DNA from: Nitrospiria bacterium
GTDB taxonomy: Bacteria; Nitrospirota; RBG-16-64-22
Assembly: GCA_919903025.1 (NCBI GenBank)
Contig: CAKKSE010000097.1
Span: 1 to 46,916, forward strand
Length of the DNA: 46,916 nucleotides
Direction of reading: 5' to 3'
Position 1 is the stretch's first letter, and each line of letters begins with the position of its first letter. The position numbers and the translations under genes were made by a program. Positions 38,414-46,916 of this stretch are shown here, piece by piece. The notes under the pieces are model-generated. The model had not been told where the DNA came from. It worked only from the letters and a program-made list of their open reading frames with translations, and did no database searches.

Positions 38414-38569
38414 ATGGCTGGACCAAGAACGACAGCGACAGAAGCGGAAGTCAAGGATCTGGAGGAAAGGGCCCTGTCCGTCTTCGCGTCCGAGCGGCGG
38501 GAAGACATGACGGCGCTCATCATCTCGTTCGTCCTCGCGATCATCATGATCGTGATGATTCAGGGGTAG
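38414..38569 (+). CDS. 51-aa single-TM small protein directly downstream of the YeiH-like gene
   Basis: ATG after TAGGGAGGGAATC; MAGPRTTATEAEVKDLEERALSVFASERREDMTALIISFVLAIIMIVMIQG; below the ORF-track cutoff. Confidence 0.75.
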   Translation: MAGPRTTATEAEVKDLEERALSVFASERREDMTALIISFVLAIIMIVMIQG

Positions 38570-38606
38570 TTCGCGTATAATCTCCCCTGGACTTGGTGCT
38601 GGGGAA

Positions 38607-38637
38607 GGGGCGGCCCGCCGGGTCGCCCCTTTTTTTT
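38607..38637 (+). terminator. Rho-independent terminator
   Basis: GGGGCGGCC...GGTCGCCCC followed by T8. Confidence 0.85.
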
Positions 38638-38647
38638 GGAGGAAAAA

Positions 38648-39100
38648 GTGGAAGGACCGATCTTGCTGGCGACGCATGGAACGGAGAACGCGGTCCGGGC
38701 CGAGGACGAAGCGTTCGAACTGAGCCGACAGCTGGGCCTGCCGGTGACCGCCCTCTACGTGGTCCACGAGAACTGGGCGAAGGTGATCGGCGCCGACTGG
38801 CTCACTTCGTACTCGACCCGGCGGACGTTCATCCGCCACGCGGAATCGGAGCTCAAGAAGCGGGCGGACGCCGTCCTGGACGCCGCGGCCGCGAAAGGGC
38901 GCGGGGCGGGCATCGAGGTCCGGCGCGTAATCCGGATCGGAGAGCCGGGCCAGGCGATTGGCGACGAGGCCCGCGAGATGAAGGCCGGACTGATCGTGAT
39001 GGGCGGACGGGCGCGGAAGAGATCGAAGGAGTTCAAGGCGCGGATCAAGATGGACCGGTTCCTTCGCGAAGCGCCCTGTCCGGTCCTGGTTATTCCGTGA
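38648..39100 (+). CDS. Universal stress protein (UspA) family (GTG start)
   Basis: PILLATHGTENAVRAEDEAFELSRQLGLPVTALYVVH, GLIVMGGRARKR, REAPCPVLVIP; RBS GGAGGA. Confidence 0.88.
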   Translation: MEGPILLATHGTENAVRAEDEAFELSRQLGLPVTALYVVHENWAKVIGADWLTSYSTRRTFIRHAESELKKRADAVLDAAAAKGRGAGIEVRRVIRIGEPGQAIGDEAREMKAGLIVMGGRARKRSKEFKARIKMDRFLREAPCPVLVIP

Positions 39101-39693
39101 CCGAAGGAAAAGGCTTTTTCTGGAGTGTCGCCGCCCTCCTCCGGCCGGCCGGCGCGGCGAGGGCGGCTCAGGTCTGGAAGGACCCGGTCGTTTTCCTGGG
39201 GTTCTCTCCGTACTGGGAGGTGCAGGCCGGCGAGGGTCCCGCCAAGAGCCGGCCAACGGACCGGCCTGCCGGCCTGCCATCAGGCCGGATCGTCCCGTAC
39301 GCCGATTTCGAGCCGTGGAACTTCTCCGCCGCCTGGTCGGAGAGTGAAGCGGCGTGGACCTGGGAGGGAGTGCCGTGGCGCCGCGTCTCGCTCAGGGAGG
39401 AACCGCGCGGCGGGGAAATCGCGCTGACCATCACGGTGGAGTTCGCCGAGGAGCCCGATCCGGCCCTTCTGTTTCACTGGCAAACCTGGTTCCGGTCGCT
39501 CCGCGAGTACCTTCGGTTGTACGAACGCTGGGGGGTCTGGAACCGGCTCTGGCGCCTTTTCATGGAGCGCCTCTGGCTGTCGATGACGCCCTCCCAGAGA
39601 ACGCAGGCCGTCCTCATCCTGAAGATCACGGCGCTCGAGTTCGTTCTTTTTCTCGCCGCCGTGGTGATCTTCCTGATCGCCTGGAGAGACTGA
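39097..39693 (+). CDS. Hypothetical protein with C-terminal TM helix (GTG start, 4-bp overlap with usp gene)
   Basis: VTEGKGFFWSVAALLRPAGAARAAQVWKDPVVFLGFSPYWEV...ILKITALEFVLFLAAVVIFLIAWRD. Confidence 0.65.
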   Translation: MTEGKGFFWSVAALLRPAGAARAAQVWKDPVVFLGFSPYWEVQAGEGPAKSRPTDRPAGLPSGRIVPYADFEPWNFSAAWSESEAAWTWEGVPWRRVSLREEPRGGEIALTITVEFAEEPDPALLFHWQTWFRSLREYLRLYERWGVWNRLWRLFMERLWLSMTPSQRTQAVLILKITALEFVLFLAAVVIFLIAWRD

Positions 39694-39701
39694 TTCGCGC
39701 C

Positions 39702-40817
39702 TTGGGGTCCCCATTCCGGGGCCGTCTAGCGGCCCATCTCCCGGCCGCGCTTTCGGTCGCGCTTCTCGCTCTTGTCGCCCTCCTCTTCGCCGGCTCGGGT
39801 CCGGCCAGGGGAGTCCTGAACGTCGAAGGGCTCGACCGCTGGATCGGGCGCAACTGGTTCCTCGGCCATCGCTTTTTCCAAATGGACGGTGTTTTTCTTC
39901 CGTTCGTCCTGGGGTTTCTCCTGAGACGCATCCGCGCGTGGCCGGCATCGCTCCCGGAAGGCGGCTTCTTCGGCCGCTGGGCGCTGGTCATCGGCGTGGC
40001 GCTTCTCCCATTTTCCTTCGCCCTCGCGATTCCTCCCGGGCTGATCAATGGAGGAAGCCTCGCCCTGATGGCCGCGTTCCTCGCCGTTACGGCCGGCGGG
40101 GTTCTTGCGATCGGCTGGCTGATCGGATTCAGGGACGAGCGGGTGCCCGTGGCGGTGGCGTGCGCGCTTCCCGGGGTCGGAATGGCCGGCGCCGCGGGCG
40201 GTAGGGGAATCTGGAACCAGTCGGAGTCGGTCGTCCAGTGGATGGTTCTCTCGCTCTATGTCGTGGGGATCGTCAACGCGCTGGCCGTCCTTGGGATCTC
40301 GACTTGGCTGAACATCGGGAGCGCGGGGCACGGCGTCTGGCTGGGCATCTCGTCGGCGGGCCTGGGCCCGCTTCGCGCCGTCGCCCTCCTGATCGATCCC
40401 GGTTCTCCGGACGGGATTTCGACCGCCCTCGCGGCGGGGGAAGAGGTGTTCCGGCTGAGAATCCTCGGTTTCCCCTTTCTGGTCCTCTTGCTGGCGATCG
40501 TTCTCTTGCTCTGGCGTACGGGCCCCTGGGAGAAGGGGGGGCGGTGGGGTCTTCTGATCGTGGCGATCGGGGGAGGAGCCGCCTCGGTCCTCGTTCTGAA
40601 CGAGGGGAAGGTCCCGCTGACTCTCGCGGACTGGCTCTCCTGGATCGGCCGGTTTCTCCTGGCGGCGGGGATGTTCCATCTCGGACTTCTGCCGACAAGG
40701 CTCTCCTGGCGGCGCGAGGGACGGTACGTCGCGGGTCTCGTCGCGCTCACCGGCGTGACGGCGCTTTGCGTGGGACTCGCCGCGGGCGCCGTCCTGTCAC
40801 GATCGTTGACGCCGTGA
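39702..40817 (+). CDS. Multi-TM protein, divergent YeiH-like paralog (start uncertain)
   Basis: GHGVWLGISSAGLGPLRAVALLIDPGSPDGISTALAAGEEVFRLRILGFPFLVLLLAI lines up with FGAWAGTGILNSAQVAAAALIYDPKGIETLKVAEIFNITRVLFLPLIVILLAV in the upstream gene. Confidence 0.6.
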   Translation: MGSPFRGRLAAHLPAALSVALLALVALLFAGSGPARGVLNVEGLDRWIGRNWFLGHRFFQMDGVFLPFVLGFLLRRIRAWPASLPEGGFFGRWALVIGVALLPFSFALAIPPGLINGGSLALMAAFLAVTAGGVLAIGWLIGFRDERVPVAVACALPGVGMAGAAGGRGIWNQSESVVQWMVLSLYVVGIVNALAVLGISTWLNIGSAGHGVWLGISSAGLGPLRAVALLIDPGSPDGISTALAAGEEVFRLRILGFPFLVLLLAIVLLLWRTGPWEKGGRWGLLIVAIGGGAASVLVLNEGKVPLTLADWLSWIGRFLLAAGMFHLGLLPTRLSWRREGRYVAGLVALTGVTALCVGLAAGAVLSRSLTP

Positions 40818-40898
40818 AAATCGGTATGCCACAATCTCGGACAATCGTACTATCCGAGTCACCCCAATATGCGATCGCTTGTCCGTTCGGCCCGTTCC

Positions 40899-41041
40899 TC
40901 CCCCCCCCCCCACCTTGATCCTCCCCCGCAAGGGGGGAGGAGAGAATGAGGCGGGAGCGCCGATTTTCAAATGGATGGGAGGAAACCGGAAAGAAGTCAA
41001 TCCCCTCCCCCTTGAAGGGGGAAGGGCGAGGGTGGGGGTGG
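40899..41041. repeat. Two GC palindromic repeat copies between transporter cluster and moeA
   Basis: CCCCCCCCCCCACCTTGATCCTCCCCCGCAAGGGGGGAGGAG (40899-40942) and TCCCCTCCCCCTTGAAGGGGGAAGGGCGAGGGTGGGGGTG (41001-41041). Confidence 0.85.
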
Positions 41042-41100
41042 TGAGGCGTGATGGTGACCCGAAAGATATCGGGACCACCTAGACAAAACGCGGAAGCGCC

Positions 41101-42366
41101 ATGAAGGACATGCTGGGTCGTGAAGAACTGGTGACGTCGGCCGAGGCGGCCGATCGGATCGCGCGGGAGTTTCCGGTCCCGGGCCGCTCCGGGACGGAGA
41201 GGGTCCCTCTTGCGTCCGGGCTGGGAAGGGTCCTGGCCGAGGACCTGGCGAGCCCGGAAGACCTTCCGCCGTTCGATCGTTCCACGGTCGACGGATTCGC
41301 GCTCGCGGCGGCGGACACCTTCGGCGCGACGGACGCGATGCCGGCCTACCTGAAGCTTGCCGGGGAGGTGGCGATGGGCGAGCGCCCCGTCCTCCGCGTC
41401 GGGAAGGGGGAGACGGTCCGGATCTGGACGGGAGGGATGCTTCCCGAAGGGGCCGACGCCGTGATGATGCTCGAACATGCGAGCGTCATCGACCATGAGA
41501 CGGTCGAGTGCGTTAAAGCCGTCGCCCCCGGGGAAAACGTGCTCTTCAGGGGAGAGGACGTGACGAACGGCGAAGCCGTCCTGCCAAGGGGGCACCGTCT
41601 CCGTCCCCAGGATCTGGGGGCGCTGGCCGGTCTCGGGATCGTCGAACTTCCCGTCTTCAAGAAGCCGCGCGTGGCCGTCCTCTCGACGGGGGACGAAATC
41701 GTTCCGGCGGAGGCCACGCCTTCTCTCGGCCAGATCCGGGACATCAACGCCTACACCCTGATTGGTCTGATCGCCGAGGCGGGGGGAGAGGCGCTTTACC
41801 GGGGGATCGTTCCGGACGACCGGGAGGCCCTTCGGCGGGCGATCGGATCGGCGCTCGATTCCGCCGACATCGTCGTCCTCTCCGGGGGAAGCTCAGTCGG
41901 CGTGAGGGACATGACGCCCGAAGTGTTGAACGAGATGGGCAAGCCGGGGGTCTTTCTTCACGGCGTCTCGATCCGCCCGGGAAAACCGGTGCTGGCGGCG
42001 AACATGGACGGGAAGCCCGTCTTTGGACTCCCCGGCAATCCGGCGGCGGTTGCCCTCACGTTCGAGTTGTTCGTCGAGCCCGTTATCAGAAGCTGGGCCG
42101 GCGAATTAGGGACGGAGTCCGCTTTTCTGCGGACGGTCCGGGCCCGTCTCGCGCGGCGCATTGCCTCGTCCATGGGGAGGGAGGACTATGTCCGCGTCCG
42201 CCTGGAGGAGAGGGACGGAGAGTGGTGGGCCGTGCCGGTCCTTGGGAAGTCGGGCTTGATCACGACGCTCGTGCGGGCGGGCGGGACAGTCGTGATTCCC
42301 CTGCACAAGACGGGATTCGAGGCGGGGGAGATCGTGGACGTGAGGCTGTTCGGGCAGCGCGGGTGA
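41101..42366 (+). CDS. moeA: Molybdopterin molybdenumtransferase MoeA
   Basis: PPFDRSTVDGFALAAADTFGA, IWTGGMLPEGADAVMMLEHA, AVLSTGDEIVPAEATPSLGQIRDINAYTLIGL, GGSSVGVRDMTPEVL, VFGLPGNPAAVALTFELFV. Confidence 0.97.
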   Translation: MKDMLGREELVTSAEAADRIAREFPVPGRSGTERVPLASGLGRVLAEDLASPEDLPPFDRSTVDGFALAAADTFGATDAMPAYLKLAGEVAMGERPVLRVGKGETVRIWTGGMLPEGADAVMMLEHASVIDHETVECVKAVAPGENVLFRGEDVTNGEAVLPRGHRLRPQDLGALAGLGIVELPVFKKPRVAVLSTGDEIVPAEATPSLGQIRDINAYTLIGLIAEAGGEALYRGIVPDDREALRRAIGSALDSADIVVLSGGSSVGVRDMTPEVLNEMGKPGVFLHGVSIRPGKPVLAANMDGKPVFGLPGNPAAVALTFELFVEPVIRSWAGELGTESAFLRTVRARLARRIASSMGREDYVRVRLEERDGEWWAVPVLGKSGLITTLVRAGGTVVIPLHKTGFEAGEIVDVRLFGQRG

Positions 42367-42374
42367 GAAGAACA

Positions 42375-42482
42375 AGAAATTGAAAATTGGAAATTGAAAA
42401 TTGAAAATTGAAAATTGGAAAGTTGCGGAAGACCTCCTTCGTTTTCCAATTTCCAGTTTACAATTTGCAATTTACAATTTGT
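42375..42482. repeat. GAAAATT heptamer tract forming an inverted arrangement
   Basis: gaaattgaaaattggaaattgaaaattgaaaattgaaaattggaaa ... ccaatttccagtttacaatttgcaatttacaattt. Confidence 0.85.
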
Positions 42483-42511
42483 ATTCGGGCTTTGTCCCTT
42501 AGGGTGGAGCG

Positions 42512-44446
42512 ATGAAGCGGAATGTTTTTCTGGACAACACGCCTCTCAATGAGGCGCTCGCGCGCTGGACCGCGGCGCTTGAGCGCGCGGGCGCGGCGAA
42601 CCCCCTGCCGGGGGAGGCCGTTTCCGTTGAGAGGTCGCGGGGGCGGGTCACGGCGGCGCCGGTGACGGCCTTGGTCTCTTCGCCTTCCTACCACGCCGCG
42701 GCCATGGACGGGTACGCCGTCCGGTTCGCCGACACGTTTGGGGCGACGGAGACACGGCCCAAGAGGCTTGCGATCGGCCGAGAGGCCTTTCCCGTCGATA
42801 CGGGGGACCCCTTGCCGGAAGGGTGCAACGCCGTCGTCATGATCGAGCACGTCCAGCCGGTCGCAGGTCCCGGCGGCGATGCGATCGAGATCATCGAGTC
42901 CGTCACGCCGTGGCACCACGTCCGGACGACGGGCGAGGACATCGTGGCGACGGAGATGATCGTCCCGGAGAACCACGTTGTGCGGCCGGTGGACATCGGC
43001 GCCATGCTGGGCGCCGGGATTACGGAGATTTCGGTCCGTCGCCGTCCGCGCGTCGTGGTGATTCCCACGGGCGACGAGCTGATCCAGCCCGGAGAGCCGC
43101 CGGGGCCGGGGCGGATCGTCGAATTCAACTCCCGCGTTCTGTGCGGCTTGGTCGAGGAGTGGGGAGGCGAGCCGGTCCGGTCCGAGATCGTCCGGGACAA
43201 CGTCGAATCGCTCCGGACGAGGATCCGCGAGGCCGTCGGGGAAGGGGACGTGGTCGTAGTAAACGCCGGCTCCTCCGCGGGTTCCGAAGACTACACGGTC
43301 CACGTCCTCCGAGAGCTTGGCGAGGTCGTCCTCCACGGCGTGAGCATCAAGCCGGGGAAACCGGTCATCCTGGCCCTTGTCTCAGGCAAGCCTGTCCTGG
43401 GCATACCCGGCTATCCCGTTTCGACCGTCCTCACGTTCGAGCTGTTCGGGAAGCCCCTGGTTTTCGCGCTCCAAGGAAGACGGGTCCCCCCGGCCGAGAC
43501 GATCCGCGCGCGGATGTCGCGCCAGACGGCCTCGCCCCTCGGGCAGGAGGAGTTCCTCCGCGTCAAGGTGGGCCGTGTGGGGGAGAACGTCGTCGCCACG
43601 CCGATCTCGCGCGGCGCGGGCGTCCTCATGTCCCTCGTCCGGGCGGATGGGATCGTCCGGATCCCCGCCGCGTCCGAGGGCGTAGGCGCGGGAGTGGAAA
43701 TAGACGTGGCCCTCCTGCGGCCCGCCGAGGAGATCTCGAAGACGGTCGTCTGCATCGGAAGCCACGACAACACGCTGGACCTGCTCGCCAACGCCCTCAA
43801 GAAACGCCATCCGGAGATGAGCCTCTCCTCGGCCCACGTCGGGAGCCTGGGCGGCCTCCTGGCCCTCAAGCGGGGGGAGGCCCACATCGCCGGAACGCAC
43901 CTGCTCGACGAAGAGACGGGAACCTACAACGTCTCCTATCTCAAGAAAGTCCTTCCCGACAGGCGGATGACGCTCATCCGGCTGGTCGATCGTGAGCAGG
44001 GGTTTGTGGTTCCGCGGGGCAACCCGATGGGGATCAAGGGTTTCGACGATCTCGCCCGCCCGGATGTCGTCTACATCAACCGCCAGGCCGGCTCGGGGAC
44101 GAGGCTCCTCCTCGACCACCACCTGAAGAAGAACGGGATCGATCCGGGGAAGGTGACGGGATACAACCACGAGGAATACACCCACATGGGCGTGGCCGCC
44201 GCCGTTCTTTCCGGCGCGGCAAGCACGGGGCTCGCCATCCTCGCCGCCGCCAGGGCGCTGGGCCTCGACTTCGTCCCCGTGGCCGTGGAGGAATACGACC
44301 TTGCGATCCCGCGGGAGTTCCTCGATCTGCCCATGGTCAAGGCTTTGCTGGAGAGCATTCGGATGGACCGGGGATTCAAGGACGCCGTCGTCGCTCTCGG
44401 AGGTTACAACGTCGAACGGATGGGGGAGGTCGTGTGGGAATCGTAG
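42512..44446 (+). CDS. MoeA domain fused to C-terminal periplasmic-binding-like (PBP) domain
   Basis: MoeA motifs (YHAAAMDGYAVRFADTFGAT, VVIPTGDELIQPGEPPGPGRIVEFNSRVLCGL) then GSHDNTLDLLANALKKRHPEMSLSSAHVGSLGGLLALKRGEAHIAGTHLLDEETGTYN...INRQAGSGTRLLLDHHL. Confidence 0.95.
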   Translation: MKRNVFLDNTPLNEALARWTAALERAGAANPLPGEAVSVERSRGRVTAAPVTALVSSPSYHAAAMDGYAVRFADTFGATETRPKRLAIGREAFPVDTGDPLPEGCNAVVMIEHVQPVAGPGGDAIEIIESVTPWHHVRTTGEDIVATEMIVPENHVVRPVDIGAMLGAGITEISVRRRPRVVVIPTGDELIQPGEPPGPGRIVEFNSRVLCGLVEEWGGEPVRSEIVRDNVESLRTRIREAVGEGDVVVVNAGSSAGSEDYTVHVLRELGEVVLHGVSIKPGKPVILALVSGKPVLGIPGYPVSTVLTFELFGKPLVFALQGRRVPPAETIRARMSRQTASPLGQEEFLRVKVGRVGENVVATPISRGAGVLMSLVRADGIVRIPAASEGVGAGVEIDVALLRPAEEISKTVVCIGSHDNTLDLLANALKKRHPEMSLSSAHVGSLGGLLALKRGEAHIAGTHLLDEETGTYNVSYLKKVLPDRRMTLIRLVDREQGFVVPRGNPMGIKGFDDLARPDVVYINRQAGSGTRLLLDHHLKKNGIDPGKVTGYNHEEYTHMGVAAAVLSGAASTGLAILAAARALGLDFVPVAVEEYDLAIPREFLDLPMVKALLESIRMDRGFKDAVVALGGYNVERMGEVVWES

Positions 44447-44489
44447 AGGGAAATTGGAAATCGGAAATCCGAAAGTCGAAGGTCGGGGG

Positions 44490-45092
44490 ATGATCCGCCC
44501 CGCTTTCTTCGACGACGTGCGAAAGATCGCTCTGCGCGATCCGCTCGCCGAATTCCTCGGCGCGGCGGAGGGCGGCGTAATCGAGTACGGCTGCCTCGAC
44601 GCGGTGAAGCTCGCCGGCCACTCCTGCCCCACGGTCGCCGCTGCCTATCTCATGACGCTCAAGGCGCTCACGCATCTTTACGGGGACGAACTCCCGGAGC
44701 GCGGCGCGGTGCGCGTGCTTTTCCGCGACGACATGACATCCGGCGTCACCGGCGTGATGGGGAATGTCGCGGGCCTTCTCACCGGGGCGGCTGGGCCGGG
44801 CGGCTTCAAGGGGATCGGCGGGCGCTTCGACAGGCGCGGCCTGCTGGTCTTTGGCGCGGGCATCGAGAGCGACGTGCGCTTCGAGCGCGTGGACGGCGGG
44901 GGCGGCGTGGATGCGGCGTTTCGGCCCGAAATCGTTCCGCCGGCTCCGGAGATGAGGGCGCTCATGCCGAAGGTCTTGAGCGGCGGCGCCGCGCCCGAGG
45001 AGCAGCGCGAGTTCGGTCGGCTGTGGCAGGAGCGCGTGAAGCGCATCCTGATCGATCATGCCGATGACCCGGCGCTCGTGATCTTGGGCTGA
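44490..45092 (+). CDS. FmdE family-like protein
   Basis: IEYGCLDAVKLAGHSCPTVAAAYLMTLKAL; follows two moeA-type genes. Confidence 0.7.
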   Translation: MIRPAFFDDVRKIALRDPLAEFLGAAEGGVIEYGCLDAVKLAGHSCPTVAAAYLMTLKALTHLYGDELPERGAVRVLFRDDMTSGVTGVMGNVAGLLTGAAGPGGFKGIGGRFDRRGLLVFGAGIESDVRFERVDGGGGVDAAFRPEIVPPAPEMRALMPKVLSGGAAPEEQREFGRLWQERVKRILIDHADDPALVILG

Positions 45093-45162
45093 AAGGACCC
45101 GCGCTCGGGGCGGCGATCCCCCCCTGTCGCTCCGGGGGAACCGCCGCTTCCGGCGGGCATGG

Positions 45163-46449
45163 CTATCCGTTTAAGGTTAAGGGGCGGGCCGGACGCGATC
45201 GGCCGGGTTCGGTCCTTCCGGCCTGGCGGAACGTGAGGCCGCGGCCTCGATCGTTCCCGCCGAAACGCTTCGGGCGGCCGGATCGTTCCATCGGCGCCTG
45301 CCGGCGCGGCGCTCGGCTCGGCTCAAGACCGGGGATCACGAGGGACGGGATGGCGTGTCCGGTGAAACGCTCGATCTCTCTCACCTGCTGGAAATCGTCG
45401 GGCATGACAAACGAGATGGCGATCCCGTTGTTTCCCGCCCGGCCTGTGCGGCCGATGCGGTGCACGTAATCCGCCGCGGTTTTCGGCAGGTCAAAGTTGA
45501 TGATGTGCGTGATGCCGCTCACGTCGATGCCGCGGGCCGCCACGTCGGTGGCCACGAGCAGGCGTACAGCACCCCCGCGCAGGCCCGCGATCGTCCTGTT
45601 TCGCGCGTTCTGATTCATGTTGCCATGGAGCGCCGCCGCCGCGTGGCCCTGCGCGTGCAGGGTCTTCGCGAGCCGGTCGGCTCCGCGTTTGGTGGCGGTG
45701 AAGACGATCGCTTTGCCGAGACCGGCGTCCGCCAGGTGGTGCGCGAGAAGACGGTGCTTGTGCGCCGCGTCATCCGCGTGGTGCAGACGCTGATCGATAT
45801 TTTCGTGCCGCGTCTGGGGCGGCGTGATCTCGATTCGCTTCGGGTCCTTCAACAGGCGCTTGGCCAGGGCGGCGATGTTCCCTTCGAGCGTGGCGGAGAA
45901 GAGGAGCGTCTGGCGGCTTGCGGGCGTCGCGGCCGCGATCTGCTCCACGGCGTGGATGAAGCCCATGTCCAGCATGCGGTCGGCCTCGTCCAGGACCAGT
46001 ATCTCGAGCCGAGAGAAATCGACCCGCCCGCATTTCATGTGGTCGAGGAGACGCCCCGGCGTCGCCACCAGGATGTCCAAAGGCTGGGACAAAAGCCGGT
46101 TCTGCGGCGGGTAGGGCATGCCGCCCACCACGGCGCCGGTTCTGAAGCGCGCATGACGGCCGTATCGGGAGGCGGCGTCCGTGACTTGCTGGGCGAGCTC
46201 GCGCGTCGGCGTGAGCACCAGCATCCGCGGACCGCGGGACTTGCCCGCGGACGGCGCGCCCAGACGCTGCAGGGCGGGGAGGACAAATGCGGCGGTTTTG
46301 CCGGTGCCGGTCTGGGCGGAGGCCATCAGGTCGCGTCCGCTCAAGACTTCCGGGATCGCTTGGGCTTGGATCGGGGTCGGCGTGTTGTAGCCGCTCTCGG
46401 CGATCGCTTTGAGCAGGGCCGGGTGTAAAGCCAGTTCTTCGAAGGTCAC
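45163..46449 (-). CDS. DEAD-box ATP-dependent RNA helicase (RhlE-like; GTG start proposed)
   Basis: TPIQAQAIPEVLSGRDLMASAQTGTGKTAAFVLPALQRL, VLDEADRMLDMGFI, LLFSATLEGNI, ATDVAARGIDVSGITHIINFDLP, HRIGRTGRAG. Confidence 0.96.
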   Translation of the reverse strand: MTFEELALHPALLKAIAESGYNTPTPIQAQAIPEVLSGRDLMASAQTGTGKTAAFVLPALQRLGAPSAGKSRGPRMLVLTPTRELAQQVTDAASRYGRHARFRTGAVVGGMPYPPQNRLLSQPLDILVATPGRLLDHMKCGRVDFSRLEILVLDEADRMLDMGFIHAVEQIAAATPASRQTLLFSATLEGNIAALAKRLLKDPKRIEITPPQTRHENIDQRLHHADDAAHKHRLLAHHLADAGLGKAIVFTATKRGADRLAKTLHAQGHAAAALHGNMNQNARNRTIAGLRGGAVRLLVATDVAARGIDVSGITHIINFDLPKTAADYVHRIGRTGRAGNNGIAISFVMPDDFQQVREIERFTGHAIPSLVIPGLEPSRAPRRQAPMERSGRPKRFGGNDRGRGLTFRQAGRTEPGRSRPARPLTLNG

Positions 46450-46829
46450 TTTGACTCCTTTTTGAGTTGCGTGGATAGATCCCGCGCCCGCGGAATTGGG
46501 GAGCCGGCTCCCGGCGAGGAGGAAACGGCATGGCACAACCCTGCTGGCGCAACCGCATCGTCGCCAACCGGTTGCTGAATTTTCAGACGGGACTGAAATC
46601 AGGATGGGTTAGAGAGCGATGAACGAAAGGCAGGACCGGACCTTGCGGCCGGTCGGCTGTCTGCTCCGTACTGGAGCGAGGCGTACACTATCATACTCAT
46701 CCGAGGATTGCGAGCGAATTCTTTCGGGACGCTCGCGGATGCCGCCCATCGATTGTTCAGCGGGGGGCGTATGGCCATATGTCCCTACGACCACGATTCG
46801 CTATTGCCTCACGTTCAGGAACAGCAGGT

Positions 46830-46912
46830 GGGCAGGCACGGTGTGCTGCCCTACGGGGCTATTCGTAGCAGGGGGGCAGGCACGGTGTGCTGCCCTACGG
46901 GGCTTTTCGTAG
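46830..46912. repeat. Tandem direct repeat (~44 bp spacing) with internal imperfect palindrome
   Basis: GGGCAGGCACGGTGTGCTGCCCTACGGGGCT[A/T]TTCGTAG at 46830 and 46874. Confidence 0.85.
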
Positions 46913-46916
46913 GGCG

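Noticed and set aside
36779-39280. 833-aa minus-strand ORF
   Set aside because: Antisense to the YeiH-like and USP genes; R/D/E/P-rich shadow ORF typical of GC-rich DNA.
46609-46912. ORFs on both strands at the window end
   Set aside because: Cover repeat sequence with no recognisable domain; truncated by the window edge.

Overview
GC-rich bacterial chromosomal segment of mostly housekeeping genes. I see no rRNA, tRNA, CRISPR array, transposase or prophage gene. Plus-strand blocks: uvrB-uvrC, an Ig-like protein, a GAF/cyclase-fold protein, yebC-ruvC-ruvA-ruvB, a SpoIID-like gene, queA, a SPOR protein, cca, Rrf2-iscS-tusA, a YeiH-family transporter cluster, and moeA / moeA-PBP / fmdE. Minus-strand blocks: an MshEN protein, panC, a CMD-Rieske fusion, a C39-like protein, a dNK, folK, LL-DAP aminotransferase, a FAH family gene, dapB-dapA-dapF-TPR-lysA, an FN3 lipoprotein, argH-argG, rsmA, pncA, a cytochrome c and a DEAD-box helicase. 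The most notable item is absent from the ORF track: a 71-codon minus-strand gene (17082-17297) with an in-frame TGA at the glutaredoxin-type active-site position (VTIYGKDT-U-PYTTRAREDF...VGFGGT), i.e. a probable UXX-star selenoprotein with a possible bSECIS hairpin just after the UGA. Other notable items: a cassette of five consecutive perfect hairpins before yebC; a consensus sigma70 promoter with its -10 inside a palindrome and a ~270 nt leader before yeiH; a transporter cluster pairing an insert-bearing YeiH with a divergent YeiH-like paralog and an untracked 51-aa membrane peptide; a mini-ORF/ncRNA locus with a 13-nt anti-SD complement; and several families of 7-9 nt tandem repeats and GC palindromes, some apparently translated within ArgH, a lipoprotein, QueA and RuvC. 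All family assignments come from reading the protein sequence; no database search was run.
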